Assembly (NCBI RefSeq): GCF_900185715.1
Contig: NZ_FYAS01000019.1
Coordinates: 186,001-250,000 of the forward strand
Direction: 5' to 3'
Length of the DNA stretch: 64,000 bases
Source of the DNA: Allobosea sp. CS1GBMeth4
GTDB lineage: Bacteria; Pseudomonadota; Alphaproteobacteria; Rhizobiales; Beijerinckiaceae
The translations under genes and the position numbers were made by a program. The number at the start of each line of letters is the position of its first letter. The stretch's first letter is position 1. Shown here one piece after another: positions 8,885-17,753 of this stretch. The notes under the pieces were generated by a model. The model saw only the letters and a list, made by a program, of their open reading frames with translations, searched no databases and was not told the DNA's origin.

Positions 8885-9534
8885 CCCGGCAGCGGAGCCC
8901 GGACCTGCTCGTCACCGGCTTCGGCCCCTTCCCGCATGTCCGCGTCAACCCGACCGCCGGGCTGGCGCGGGATGTCGCCACCTCGTTGCGCCGGGCCGGC
9001 ATGGCGGCCGAAGCCCTCGTCCTCGAAACCAGCTATGCCGGCGGTCTGCCCGCCCTGAGGGGGCATCTCGCCGAGACCAAGCCGCGCGCCGTACTGATGC
9101 TCGGCCTCGCCGCCCGCGCCCGCTTCGTCCGGGTCGAGCTGTTCGCGCGCGGCCGCTCCAGCCGGCTCCACGCCGACGCGCGCGGCGGCGGTCCGGCAGC
9201 GGCGGCTCCGGGGCGCTCCCTGCCGCAGCGGACCAGCGTCAGTGCCGGCACGGCGCTCGCGGCCCTGCAGCGCGCCGGCATCCGCGCCCGCACGTCGCCC
9301 TCGGCGGGGCGCTATCTCTGCGACGCCAGCTATGCGCTGGCGCTGGGCGCATGCGATCGGTGCGTCCCCGTGATCTTCATCCATGTCCCCTGGCTGCGAC
9401 CGATGCCGGGGCTCAGGCCGCCCGGCACAGTGGGTGCTTTCCGCCCCGGACGAGAGCGCCTGATCGCAGCGTTGGCGGCAATGGGGCGCAGGCTCGCGAT
9501 GGCCGGCCGATCGCCGCCGGGGCCCGCACGATAG
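8881..9534 (+). CDS. pcp: Pyroglutamyl peptidase (C15), Pcp-like
   Basis: 217-residue cysteine peptidase that removes N-terminal pyroglutamate. The sequence opens [17 protein letters not shown], the family signature. The expected catalytic triad is present: Glu86 in RVELFARG, Cys147 in [10 protein letters not shown] and His168 in FIHVP. The usual E-(R/N)-x-A-(I/L)-N stretch after the catalytic Glu is replaced by LFARGRSS, so the protein is a divergent member. The GTG start overlaps the meaB stop as GTGA, implying coupling to meaB. Confidence 0.75.
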   Translation: MTRQRSPDLLVTGFGPFPHVRVNPTAGLARDVATSLRRAGMAAEALVLETSYAGGLPALRGHLAETKPRAVLMLGLAARARFVRVELFARGRSSRLHADARGGGPAAAAPGRSLPQRTSVSAGTALAALQRAGIRARTSPSAGRYLCDASYALALGACDRCVPVIFIHVPWLRPMPGLRPPGTVGAFRPGRERLIAALAAMGRRLAMAGRSPPGPAR

Positions 9535-9560
9535 GCGCAACGCGCGGCGAAAGCTCCCGC

Positions 9561-10583
9561 TCAGCCCGTTGCGCCGGCCGGCCGCACCATCTGCGTCGCG
9601 CGGACGCGGCCGACCTCGATGCCGTTCCAGTTCTTGAGGACGGTCTCGCGGAAGGGCGCGAAGTCCGCTTCGTCGCCCGCCTGCCGCGCCAGAAAGCGCT
9701 CGATCAGCGCGGTCATGGCGATCTCGGCGGCACGGCCGGCGCCGTCGTCGCATTTGAGCGCGATGCCGAAGCCCAGCTCCGGCAAGGCGCCGCAATAGAC
9801 GCCCTCCGCCCCGGTCTTGATGAAGGCGCGGGCGCCGAAGACTCCCATGAAGCGGGTGTCGAAGCGGCCAGTTCCGGCGACCATGAACGGGTTGGCGGCG
9901 ACCGCCTCGCGGATGCGCCGCGCCGCCTCGGCGCGTCTGGGACCGAAGCCATTGCCGGTGCCGAAGCGGGCGAAGCCGAGCGCCAGCGCCCTGAGCGGCA
10001 CGGCATAGGTCGGGATCGAGCAGCCATCGGTGCCGGAGAGTTCGGCCGTGTGGGCGGCGCCCGTCACCTCCTCCAGCGCGCCCCGCACCGCCTGCTGCAC
10101 CTTGTGGCCCGCCTTCACATAACCGGCCGGGTCCTCGTCGATGCCGCAGGAGAGACAGACGAATCCGGCATGCTTGCCGGAGCAGTTGTTGTTGAGCGCG
10201 GTCGGCTCGCGCCCGGCCCTGGCGAGGGCGCGCGCCGCCGCCTCGCCCATCGGCCAGTGCGCGCCGCATTCGAGACAGCCGGCGTCGCGACCGGCCTTCC
10301 TCAGCATGGCGAGCGAGGTCTCGGCATGGGCCTCCTCGCCGGAATGGGAGGCGACCGCGAGCGCGATCTCGGCCGGCGTCAGGCCATAGCGGTCGGCGGC
10401 GCCGCTCTCGAGCAGCGGCAGGGCCTGGAGCGCCTTGACCGCCGAGCGCGGGAAGACCGGCCGCTCGACATCGCCGAGCGAGAGCACGACCGCCCCGTCC
10501 GCATCGACGACGATCGCCGCGCCGCGATGGCGCGATTCGACCGTGCTGCCACGGGTCACTTCGGCGAGAACGGGGTTGTCCAT
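9561..10583 (-). CDS. ReAV-type L-asparaginase (Asparaginase_II family)
   Basis: 340-residue enzyme hydrolysing asparagine to aspartate and ammonia. It belongs to the Rhizobium etli ReAV family, unrelated to E. coli asparaginases and closer in fold to serine beta-lactamases. Expected residues are present: the SxxK pair Ser47/Lys50 in FPRSAVKAL, Ser81 in SHSGEE, Cys134 and Lys137 in NNNCSGKHAG, and Cys188 in GTDGCSIP. The ATG at 10583 has GGAG 8 nt upstream. It is a single gene with no linked aspartase or transporter. It is probably cytoplasmic, as no signal peptide is seen. Confidence 0.88.
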   Translation of the reverse strand: MDNPVLAEVTRGSTVESRHRGAAIVVDADGAVVLSLGDVERPVFPRSAVKALQALPLLESGAADRYGLTPAEIALAVASHSGEEAHAETSLAMLRKAGRDAGCLECGAHWPMGEAAARALARAGREPTALNNNCSGKHAGFVCLSCGIDEDPAGYVKAGHKVQQAVRGALEEVTGAAHTAELSGTDGCSIPTYAVPLRALALGFARFGTGNGFGPRRAEAARRIREAVAANPFMVAGTGRFDTRFMGVFGARAFIKTGAEGVYCGALPELGFGIALKCDDGAGRAAEIAMTALIERFLARQAGDEADFAPFRETVLKNWNGIEVGRVRATQMVRPAGATG

Positions 10584-10738
10584 CTGGCATCTCCGGCGGA
10601 ACGGCATCGCCTTGTCGCGTTTGTCTCTCGACCTGTCAAAGCGCATGGCGCACAGTGCGGGCGCTGGGCCGATCAGCGCCCCGGCCACCCCGCCAGCTTG
10701 AGCAGAGCCATCGCCGACGAGGCTTGGCCCAGGATCCG

Positions 10739-11578
10739 ATGAGCGACACCAGCACGGCCCCCGACTACGAGACCGAGTACAACAACCGCGCCCGGGTGCC
10801 CGAGCACCCCGGAATCATCGCCGGCTGGCAGCGCGACGCGGCGGCCTATCGCGAGGTCGCCGTGAGCGAGCTCGGCATCCGCTATGGCGAAGGCCCGCGC
10901 CAGACATACGACCTGTTCAAGCCCGTGACCGCGACGAGCGGGGCGATCGTGCTCTTCGTCCATGGCGGCTACTGGCAGGCGCTCGACCCGAGCTTCTTCT
11001 CCCATATGGCGCGCGGACTGAATCAGCGCGGCGTCCCTGTCGCGGTCGCAGGCTACGATCTCTGCCCGCAGGTCGAGCTCGGCCACATCGTCTGGGAGCT
11101 GCAGCAGGCCGCGGCCGCGATCTGGCGGCGCTACAACCTGCCGGTGGTCGCGGCCGGGCATTCGGCCGGCGGCCATCTCTCCGCCTGCCTGCTGGCGAGC
11201 GACTGGACGAATGTCGACGCCGGGCTGCCGGAGCAGCTGGTCCCGGCCGCCTACGGCATCTCCGGCCTCTACAATCTGAAGCCCCTGACCGAGACCAGCA
11301 TCAACACGGCGCTGGGACTCACGCTCGAAGGGGCCGAACGCGAGAGCCCGCTGTTCTGGCCGGCGCCGTCGGGGCTCGTCATGGACGCCGTCGTCGGCAG
11401 CACGGAGAGCGCCGAATACCACAAGCAGAGCCGCCGGCTCGTCGACGTCTGGGGGCTGGAGGGCGTGCGTACCCAGTATGAGGAGATCGCCGGCGCCAAT
11501 CATTTCACCGTTATCGCCGGGCTGGCCGATCCGCAGGACGCGATGACGCGCCGCATCGCCGAGCTCGCAGGCGCTTGA
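10739..11578 (+). CDS. Arylformamidase-like alpha/beta hydrolase
   Basis: 279-residue alpha/beta hydrolase. The oxyanion-hole motif HGGYW is at 75-79 and the nucleophile Ser142 in GHSAGGH. A late acid (VDVWG) and His (GANHFTVI) complete the triad. HGGxW with GHSAGG is typical of N-formylkynurenine formamidases (KynB/Afmid-like) and related esterases. No other kynurenine-pathway gene is nearby, so formamidase activity is only a possibility. The ATG at 10739 with AGGA 5 nt upstream is chosen over upstream codons. A small Lrp-domain gene follows after 50 bp. Confidence 0.78.
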   Translation: MSDTSTAPDYETEYNNRARVPEHPGIIAGWQRDAAAYREVAVSELGIRYGEGPRQTYDLFKPVTATSGAIVLFVHGGYWQALDPSFFSHMARGLNQRGVPVAVAGYDLCPQVELGHIVWELQQAAAAIWRRYNLPVVAAGHSAGGHLSACLLASDWTNVDAGLPEQLVPAAYGISGLYNLKPLTETSINTALGLTLEGAERESPLFWPAPSGLVMDAVVGSTESAEYHKQSRRLVDVWGLEGVRTQYEEIAGANHFTVIAGLADPQDAMTRRIAELAGA

Positions 11579-11628
11579 CCGCCCCGCGGCAGGCTCTATC
11601 CAGAAGCGACAGGATTCCGGAGTGCGCG

Positions 11629-11865
11629 ATGCAGACCTTCTTCGTCGAGATCAAATGCAGGCTCGGCAAGACCTATGAGGTCGCCAGCGAACTCGCCGAT
11701 CGCGAGATCGCCTCGGAGATCTATTCGACCGCCGGCAATTACGACATCCTGGCCAAGTTCCATGTCGCGGCCGATGTCGACATCGGCCATTTCGTCGCCC
11801 AGAAGGTGCAGTCGATCCCGGAGATCGCCGACACCCACACGATCATCACCTTCAAGGCGTTCTGA
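11629..11865 (+). CDS. Stand-alone Lrp/AsnC ligand-binding (RAM) domain protein
   Basis: 78-residue protein made only of the alpha-beta RAM domain of Lrp/AsnC regulators (QTFFVEIKCRLGKTYEVASEL, AGNYDILAKFHV, IPEIADTHTIITFKAF). No helix-turn-helix is present or encoded in frame upstream. A ribosome site GGAG lies 6 nt before the ATG at 11629, and the longer frame lacks one. Such proteins form amino-acid-binding oligomers or heteromers with full Lrp proteins. It follows the alpha/beta hydrolase gene closely and may share its transcript. Confidence 0.82.
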   Translation: MQTFFVEIKCRLGKTYEVASELADREIASEIYSTAGNYDILAKFHVAADVDIGHFVAQKVQSIPEIADTHTIITFKAF

Positions 11866-11900
11866 GCGCCGCGGCGCCGGGTTATGAACAACTGTAAACT

Positions 11901-11917
11901 GTAGAAGAAAATTCTAC
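11901..11917. promoter_or_regulatory. Inverted repeat upstream of the dipeptide ABC operon
   Basis: GTAGAA-N5-TTCTAC, a perfect 6-bp dyad in the AT-rich part of the spacer, 67 bp before the binding-protein gene. It is a candidate operator for this operon; no regulator gene is adjacent. Confidence 0.35.
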
Positions 11918-11983
11918 GTCGCCCGCTGGCGGAGGCACCCCCGCTTGGCCTAAATAGCGCCAGAAATCGGGAGGTTCCCAGAC

Positions 11984-13582
11984 ATGACGACGATCACAAA
12001 ATCCCTCGCGGCCGCCCGGGCGGCTGCGCTGGCCGCGCCGCTCGCCCTGCTCGCCGGCGCCGCCGGCGCCCAAGAGCTCAGGATCGGCCTGTCGGCCGAG
12101 CTCAGCGCGATGGATCCGCACTATCACAACGTCTCGCCCAACAACATGCTGGCCCGGCACATCTACGAGCCGCTTGTCGGGCAGGACGAGAAGCAGGCGC
12201 TGAAGCCCCTGCTCGCCGAGAGCTGGAAGGCGATCGACGACACGACCTGGGAGTTCAAGCTGCGCCAGGGCGTCAAGTTCCATGACGGCACGCCGTTCAC
12301 CGCGGACGACGTGATCGCCACCATGCAGCGCGCCCCGAACGTGCCGAAGAGCCCGTCGAGCTTCTCAGCCTATGTGCGCGGCAAGGAATTCACCAAGGTC
12401 GACGACTTCACCGTCCGCGTGAAGACGGCGGCGCCGGCGCCGCTGGTCCCGACCGACCTCTCGACCTTCGGCATCATCCCGGCCAAGTGCAAGGACACCA
12501 GCACCGAGGACTTCAATCTCGGCAAGTGCACCACCGGCGGCACCGGGCCCTACAAGCAGGCCGAATACGTCGCCGGCGACCGCGTCGTGCTGACGCCGAA
12601 CGAGACCTATTGGGGCGGCAAGGAGCCCTGGTCGAAGGTCACCTTCCGGATGATCACCTCGGCCCCGACGCGCGTCGCGGCACTGCTCGCCGGAGACCTC
12701 GACGTGATCGAGAACGTGCCGACCTCCGACGTCGCCCGCCTCAAGGGCGATTCCAAGCTCGCCGTCGCCAGCACGGTCTCGAACCGGGTGATCTATTTCC
12801 ACATGGATCACTTCCGCGAGGTCTCGCCCTTCATCAAGGGCAAGGACGGCTCGGAGATCAAGAATCCGCTGCGCAACCTCAAGGTCCGCCAGGCGCTGTC
12901 GATGGCGATCAACCGCCCGGGAATCGTCGATCGCATCATGGAGAAGGAGGCGATCCCCGCCGGCCAGCTCCTGCCCGACGGCTTCTTCGGCACCTCGAAG
13001 AACCTGAAGCCGGTCGCCTATGATCTCAACGGCGCCAAGAAGCTGCTCGCGGAGGCCGGCTATCCGAACGGCTTCAAGATGAAGCTGCACGGGCCGACCA
13101 ACCGCTATCTCAACGACACCAAGATCATCGAGGCGGTGGCGCAGATGTTCTCGCGCCTCGGCATCGAGACCGAGGTCGAGACGCTGCCGGCGGCGAACTT
13201 CTTCACCCGCGCCTCACAGGGCGGCCAGGGCAATGTGCCGGAGTTCTCCTTCATCCTGGTCGGCTGGGGCGCCGGCACCGGCGAATCCTCCGATTCGCTG
13301 AAGGCGCTGCTCGCCACCTTCAATCCGCAGAAGGGCATGGGAGCGACCAATCGCGGCCGCTATTCCAATCCCACCTTCGACGCGAAGCTCGAGGAGGCGC
13401 TGCGCACCGTCGACGACGCCAAGCGCGCTGCCGCCCTGGCCGAGGCGATGGAGATCAGCATGAACGATGTCGGCCTGATCCCGACGCACTACCAGCTGAA
13501 CACCTGGGCCTCGCGCAAGGGCGTCAAGGTGCAGGCCCGCACCGACGAGTACACCCTCGCCACCGGCATCCGGAAGGAATGA
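11984..13582 (+). CDS. Peptide ABC transporter substrate-binding protein (SBP_bac_5)
   Basis: 532-residue periplasmic protein of the DppA/OppA family. The signal peptide (about 1-29, ending AGAAGAQ) precedes ELRIGLSAELSAMDPHYHN. Family blocks include WEFKLRQGVKFHDGTPFTADDV, GTGPYK, the VRQALSMAINRPGIV segment and the C-terminal GLIPTHYQLNTWASRKGV. It captures peptides or related oligomeric solutes and delivers them to the two permeases encoded downstream. GGGAGG precedes the ATG by 11 nt. It is the first gene of a five-gene operon and is separated from the permease genes by a hairpin that may let it be expressed at a higher level. Confidence 0.9.
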   Translation: MTTITKSLAAARAAALAAPLALLAGAAGAQELRIGLSAELSAMDPHYHNVSPNNMLARHIYEPLVGQDEKQALKPLLAESWKAIDDTTWEFKLRQGVKFHDGTPFTADDVIATMQRAPNVPKSPSSFSAYVRGKEFTKVDDFTVRVKTAAPAPLVPTDLSTFGIIPAKCKDTSTEDFNLGKCTTGGTGPYKQAEYVAGDRVVLTPNETYWGGKEPWSKVTFRMITSAPTRVAALLAGDLDVIENVPTSDVARLKGDSKLAVASTVSNRVIYFHMDHFREVSPFIKGKDGSEIKNPLRNLKVRQALSMAINRPGIVDRIMEKEAIPAGQLLPDGFFGTSKNLKPVAYDLNGAKKLLAEAGYPNGFKMKLHGPTNRYLNDTKIIEAVAQMFSRLGIETEVETLPAANFFTRASQGGQGNVPEFSFILVGWGAGTGESSDSLKALLATFNPQKGMGATNRGRYSNPTFDAKLEEALRTVDDAKRAAALAEAMEISMNDVGLIPTHYQLNTWASRKGVKVQARTDEYTLATGIRKE

Positions 13583-13665
13583 GCCGGGCGGGTCGAGCAT
13601 CGTCCGGGCTGGCTTGAAGCCCGGTCCGGACGGGGCGACACTCTTTTCCTGTTGACGTGCAGGGT

Positions 13666-13698
13666 GCCATCCCGCCGGCCCGAACCGGGCGGGATGGC
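13666..13698. repeat. Hairpin between binding-protein and permease genes
   Basis: Perfect 11-bp stem GCCATCCCGCC / GGCGGGATGGC with an 11-nt loop in the 148-bp spacer. There is no T-run, so it resembles an mRNA-stabilising or attenuating hairpin rather than a Rho-independent terminator. Confidence 0.6.
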
Positions 13699-13730
13699 GC
13701 CGCGCACCCAGATCCGGAAGGCACCGGACC

Positions 13731-14708
13731 ATGCTGGCATTCGTCCTGCGCCGCCTGGCGCAAGCCCTCTTCGTCGTCGCGGCGATGCTCGTGATCGTCT
13801 TCTTCGGCGTGAACGTCGTCGGCGATCCGATCTACATGCTGATCTCGCCCGAGATGGACCAGCAGCAGATCGCCGAGACGGCCCGCGCGCTCGGGCTCGA
13901 CCGGCCGATCTGGGAACAGTTCCTGGTGTTCCTGAAGAACGCCGCCCAAGGCGATCTCGGCCGCTCCTTCGTCCATGGCGAATCCGCCATCAAGCTGATC
14001 CTGCACCGCATGCCGGCGACGCTGGAGCTCGCCTTCGTCGCCCTGGTCCTGGCGATCCTGATCGGCCTGCCGCTCGGCCTCTATGCCGGGCTCAAGCCCG
14101 AGAGCCGGCTGTCGCGCTTCATCATGGCGGTCTCGATTCTCGGCTTCTCGTTGCCGACGTTCTGGGTCGGGCTGATGCTGATCCTGACCTTCGCGGTCAG
14201 CCTCGGCTGGCTGCCGGCGACCGGACGCGGGCCGACCGTCTCGATCCTCGGCTTCGAGACCTCGCTGCTCTCTCTCAAGGGCTGGCAGCATGTCGCCCTG
14301 CCGGCCTTCAACCTGGCCCTGCTCAAGATCTCGCTGGTGATCCGGCTGGCGCGGGCCGGCGCGCGCGAGGCGGCGCTGATGGACTATGTCAAGTTCGCAC
14401 GGGCCAAGGGCCTGTCGCAGAGCCGGATCATCGGCGTCCACATCCTCAAGAACATCATGATCCCGATCGTCACCGTGCTCGGACTGGAATTCGGCTCGCT
14501 CGTCGCCTTCTCGGTGGTGACCGAGACGATCTTCGCCTGGCCCGGCATGGGCCGCCTGCTGCTCGAGGCGATCACCCGGCTCGATCGGCCGGTGATCGTC
14601 GCCTATGTCATGGTCGTCGTCGTGCTGTTCGTCACCATCAATCTCCTGGTCGACCTGATCTATTCGGCGCTCGACCCACGCGTGCGCCTGACGGAGGCGA
14701 CATCATGA
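13731..14708 (+). CDS. Peptide ABC transporter permease, DppB/OppB type
   Basis: 325-residue inner-membrane permease with about six helices. The first is MLAFVLRRLAQALFVVAAMLVIVFFGVNV. A periplasmic stretch carries GDLGRSFVHG, typical of DppB-type proteins. The BPD_transp_1 domain includes the cytoplasmic EAA-like loop (EAALMDYVKFARAKGLSQSRI) that contacts the ATPases, and VVTETIFAWPGMGRLL. It pairs with the following DppC-type permease, with which its stop codon overlaps by 4 bp. Confidence 0.92.
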   Translation: MLAFVLRRLAQALFVVAAMLVIVFFGVNVVGDPIYMLISPEMDQQQIAETARALGLDRPIWEQFLVFLKNAAQGDLGRSFVHGESAIKLILHRMPATLELAFVALVLAILIGLPLGLYAGLKPESRLSRFIMAVSILGFSLPTFWVGLMLILTFAVSLGWLPATGRGPTVSILGFETSLLSLKGWQHVALPAFNLALLKISLVIRLARAGAREAALMDYVKFARAKGLSQSRIIGVHILKNIMIPIVTVLGLEFGSLVAFSVVTETIFAWPGMGRLLLEAITRLDRPVIVAYVMVVVVLFVTINLLVDLIYSALDPRVRLTEATS

Positions 14709-15634
14709 GCGAAGCCGCCCTGCCCGCCGCCGCGGCCACCCCGCCCGCCGCTCCCGCGAGGGAGGAGACGCCTTTCCGGCGTTTCGTCCGCTCCTTCGTC
14801 GAGGACCGGCTGGCGCTGTTCGGCCTCGCACTGTTTCTGCTGATCGTGCTGCTCGCCCTCGCTGCCCCGCTGATCGCGCCGCAGAACCCCTACGACCTGG
14901 CGAGCGTCGACGTGATGGATTCGCGCCAGCCGCCGGGCGCGGTCTCCGGCGAGGGCTTCACCATGTGGCTCGGCTCGGACGGCGTCGGCCGCGACCTGCT
15001 CTCCGGCATCCTCTACGGCCTGCGCATCTCTCTGATGGTCGGGGCCTTCTCCGGCATCCTGGCGGCGACGCTCGGCGCGGCGATCGGCCTGATCGCGGCC
15101 TATGCCGGCGGACGCACCGAGACGGTGATCATGCGCCTCGTCGACCTGCAGCTCTCGCTGCCGTCGGTGCTGGTCGCGCTGATCCTCGTCGCGGCCCTCG
15201 GCAAGGGCGTCGACAAGATCATCGTTGCCCTCGTGATGGTGCAATGGGCCTATTACGCCCGCACCGTGCGCGGCTCGGCGCTGGTCGAGCGGCGCAAGGA
15301 ATATGTCGAGGCGGCGCAGTCGCTCGGCCTTTCCCATGCCCGCACCGTCTTCCGGCACATCCTGCCGAACTGCCTCGCGCCGGTGATCGTCATCGTCACC
15401 GTGCAGACGGCGCACGCGATCTCGCTGGAAGCGACGCTCTCCTTCCTCGGCGTCGGCCTGCCGCAGACCGAGCCCTCGCTCGGCGTCCTGATCGCCAACG
15501 GCTTCCAGTACATGCTCTCGGGCAGCTACTGGATCTCGGTCTTCCCCGGCTTCGCGCTGCTCCTGACGATCGTCTCGATCAACCTCGTCGGCGACCGCCT
15601 GCGCGACGTGCTCAACCCGCGGCTGGAGAAGTGA
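14705..15634 (+). CDS. Peptide ABC transporter permease, DppC/OppC type
   Basis: 309-residue permease. An alanine/proline-rich cytoplasmic N-terminus (about 1-35) precedes helix 1. The segment WLGSDGVGRDLLSGILYGLRISL (family GTDxxGRD motif) and the EAA loop YVEAAQSLGLSHARTVFRHILPN are diagnostic, as is the C-terminal NLVGDRLRDVLNPRL. Its ATG overlaps the stop of the preceding permease gene (ATGA), so the two are translationally coupled. They form the heterodimeric channel of the dipeptide-type importer. Confidence 0.92.
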   Translation: MSEAALPAAAATPPAAPAREETPFRRFVRSFVEDRLALFGLALFLLIVLLALAAPLIAPQNPYDLASVDVMDSRQPPGAVSGEGFTMWLGSDGVGRDLLSGILYGLRISLMVGAFSGILAATLGAAIGLIAAYAGGRTETVIMRLVDLQLSLPSVLVALILVAALGKGVDKIIVALVMVQWAYYARTVRGSALVERRKEYVEAAQSLGLSHARTVFRHILPNCLAPVIVIVTVQTAHAISLEATLSFLGVGLPQTEPSLGVLIANGFQYMLSGSYWISVFPGFALLLTIVSINLVGDRLRDVLNPRLEK

Positions 15635-15636
15635 GC

Positions 15637-16620
15637 ATGGCGCCAGTTCTCGAAGTCAGCGGGCTCAAGACCCATTTCTTCACCCGCGCCGGCACGGTGA
15701 AGTCGGTCGACGGCGTCTCCTTCCATGTCGAGCGCGGCGAGGTGCTGGGCCTCGTCGGCGAATCCGGCTCGGGCAAGTCGGTCACCGGCTTTTCGGTGAT
15801 GGGGCTGATCGATCCGCCGGGCAGAATCGTCGAGGGCTCGATCAGGCTCAACGGCAAGGAGCTGGTCGGGCTCGACGAGGAGGGCTTCCGCAAGGTCCGC
15901 GGCCGCGAGGTCGCGATGATCTTCCAGGATCCGATGATGACGCTGAATCCGGTCCTGCGCGTCGACACGCAGATGATCGAGGCGGTCACCGCCCATGACA
16001 GGGTCTCGCACAAGGCGGCGCGCGAGCGCGCGCGCGACGCCCTCGCCAAGGTCGGCATCCCCTCGCCGGAGGAGCGGCTCAACGCCTATCCGCACCAGTT
16101 CTCCGGCGGGATGCGCCAGCGCGTCGCGATCGCGATCGCCCTGCTGCATCGCCCGCCGCTGATCATCTGCGACGAGCCGACGACGGCGCTCGACGTCACC
16201 ATCCAGAGCCAGATCCTCGCCGAGATGCAGGCGCTCTGCACAGAGACCGGCACGGCACTGGTCTGGATCACCCATGATCTCGGCGTCGTCGCCGGCCTCG
16301 CCGACCGGATCGCGGTGATGTATGCCGGCCGCATCGTCGAGACCGGCCCGGTCGATCCGGTGCTCGACACGCCGCTTCACCCCTACACCAGCGGGCTGCT
16401 CGGCTCGCTGCCCGCCGAGGGCGAGCCCGGCGCGCCGCTGCGCCAGATCAGGGGCTCGACGCCTTCTCTGGCACGCCTGCCGCAGGGCTGCGCCTTCGCG
16501 CCGCGCTGCGACTATGCGCAGGCCGACTGCCTCGCCACCGCGCCGGAGCCGACCCCCTTCCCGGGCGGACGCGCCGCACGCTGCCACCACCCGCTGAACC
16601 TCGCCGGAGTCGCCGCATGA
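15637..16620 (+). CDS. Peptide ABC transporter ATPase, DppD/OppD type
   Basis: 327-residue ATPase. Walker [10 protein letters not shown] is at 41-49. [16 protein letters not shown], signature [15 protein letters not shown], Walker [15 protein letters not shown] and switch [11 protein letters not shown] follow in order. The C-terminal oligopeptide/dipeptide extension has the cysteine pattern [14 protein letters not shown], which in several family members binds an iron-sulfur cluster. GGAG lies 9 nt before the ATG at 15637; GTG at 15631 is an alternative. Its stop overlaps the next ATPase start. Confidence 0.92.
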   Translation: MAPVLEVSGLKTHFFTRAGTVKSVDGVSFHVERGEVLGLVGESGSGKSVTGFSVMGLIDPPGRIVEGSIRLNGKELVGLDEEGFRKVRGREVAMIFQDPMMTLNPVLRVDTQMIEAVTAHDRVSHKAARERARDALAKVGIPSPEERLNAYPHQFSGGMRQRVAIAIALLHRPPLIICDEPTTALDVTIQSQILAEMQALCTETGTALVWITHDLGVVAGLADRIAVMYAGRIVETGPVDPVLDTPLHPYTSGLLGSLPAEGEPGAPLRQIRGSTPSLARLPQGCAFAPRCDYAQADCLATAPEPTPFPGGRAARCHHPLNLAGVAA

Positions 16621-17633
16621 GCGCGCCGATCCTGACCCTCGAAGGCGTCTCGAAGCGCTTCACCAAGCCGCTCGACGCCGCCTCGAAATTCGCCAATCTG
16701 CTCGGCGCGAACTACAGCGAGCAGACCGTCCACGCCGTCGACAGCGTCGATCTCTCGGTCCGCCAGGGCGAGGTCGTCGGCCTCGTCGGCGAATCGGGTT
16801 GCGGCAAGTCGACGCTCGGGCGCGTCGTCGCCGGCGTCCACCAGGCGAGCTCCGGCCGCGTCTCCTGGCGCGGGCGCTACACGGACGAGATGTCGGCACC
16901 GGAGCGGAAGGCGGCGACGCTCGCCATCCAGATGATCTTCCAGGACCCGATGTCCTCGCTCAATCCGCGCCTGCGCGTCACCGACATCGTCGGCGAGGCG
17001 CCGGTCGTGCACGGGCTGGTGGCGAAGGCGCAGCAGGACGCCTATGTCGCCGAGGTGCTCGACCGGGTCGGGCTCGATTCGACCTATCGCCGCCGCTATC
17101 CGCACCAGTTCTCGGGCGGGCAGCGCGCCCGTATCGGCATCGCGCGGGCGCTGGCGGTCAAGCCGCAATTCCTGGTCTGCGACGAGAGCGTGGCCGCACT
17201 TGATGTATCGATTCAGGCCCAGGTCCTGAATCTTTTCATGAAGCTGCGCGACGAACTTAACCTGACTTATCTCTTCATCAGCCATGATCTCTCGGTGGTC
17301 CGCCATCTCTCCGACCGGGTCGTGATCATGTATCTCGGCCGCGTCGTCGAGGCCGCGCCGGCGCGCGAGCTGTTCAAGGGCCCGCAGCATCCCTACGCGC
17401 AGGCGCTGCTCGCCAATGTCCCGACGATCAGCGCCCGCAAGAAGCGTTTCGCGGCGCTGAAGGGCGAGATCCCCTCGCCGCTGCATCCGCCGCCCGGCTG
17501 CCATTTCCACCCGCGCTGCCCGATGGCGGGGCCGCGCTGCAGGGCCGAGCGCCCGGCGCTCAAGGAGATCGCCGCCGGCCATGTCGCCGCCTGCCATCTG
17601 CACGATGGCGGCGTCGGCGCGCTGGCGGCCTGA
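16617..17633 (+). CDS. Peptide ABC transporter ATPase, DppF/OppF type
   Basis: 338-residue ATPase, partner of the preceding DppD-type subunit (ATGA overlap). Walker [10 protein letters not shown] is at 58-66. [16 protein letters not shown], signature [15 protein letters not shown] and switch [12 protein letters not shown] follow. The C-terminal cysteine pattern [14 protein letters not shown] is kept. The segment after the Walker B aspartate-glutamate reads [10 protein letters not shown] instead of the usual DEPT/VSALDVS, so Pro is replaced by Ser. The catalytic Glu is intact, so activity is expected. It is the last gene of the operon. Confidence 0.9.
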   Translation: MSAPILTLEGVSKRFTKPLDAASKFANLLGANYSEQTVHAVDSVDLSVRQGEVVGLVGESGCGKSTLGRVVAGVHQASSGRVSWRGRYTDEMSAPERKAATLAIQMIFQDPMSSLNPRLRVTDIVGEAPVVHGLVAKAQQDAYVAEVLDRVGLDSTYRRRYPHQFSGGQRARIGIARALAVKPQFLVCDESVAALDVSIQAQVLNLFMKLRDELNLTYLFISHDLSVVRHLSDRVVIMYLGRVVEAAPARELFKGPQHPYAQALLANVPTISARKKRFAALKGEIPSPLHPPPGCHFHPRCPMAGPRCRAERPALKEIAAGHVAACHLHDGGVGALAA

Positions 17634-17753
17634 GCGGGTTGCGTTCTGAACCAGGATTATTGCCGCGACGGCGCTTGACGCGGACGGGCGTTCCGCGCGA
17701 CCTCGGGGCTTGCAGCGACTAGCGCTGGCAGGCAGCCCGGGGGAACCGAAGCA

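Noticed and set aside
8251..10590. A 779-codon minus-strand frame spanning meaB, pcp and the asparaginase gene
   Set aside because: The asparaginase is encoded in another minus-strand frame with intact catalytic residues, and meaB/pcp are clear on the plus strand.
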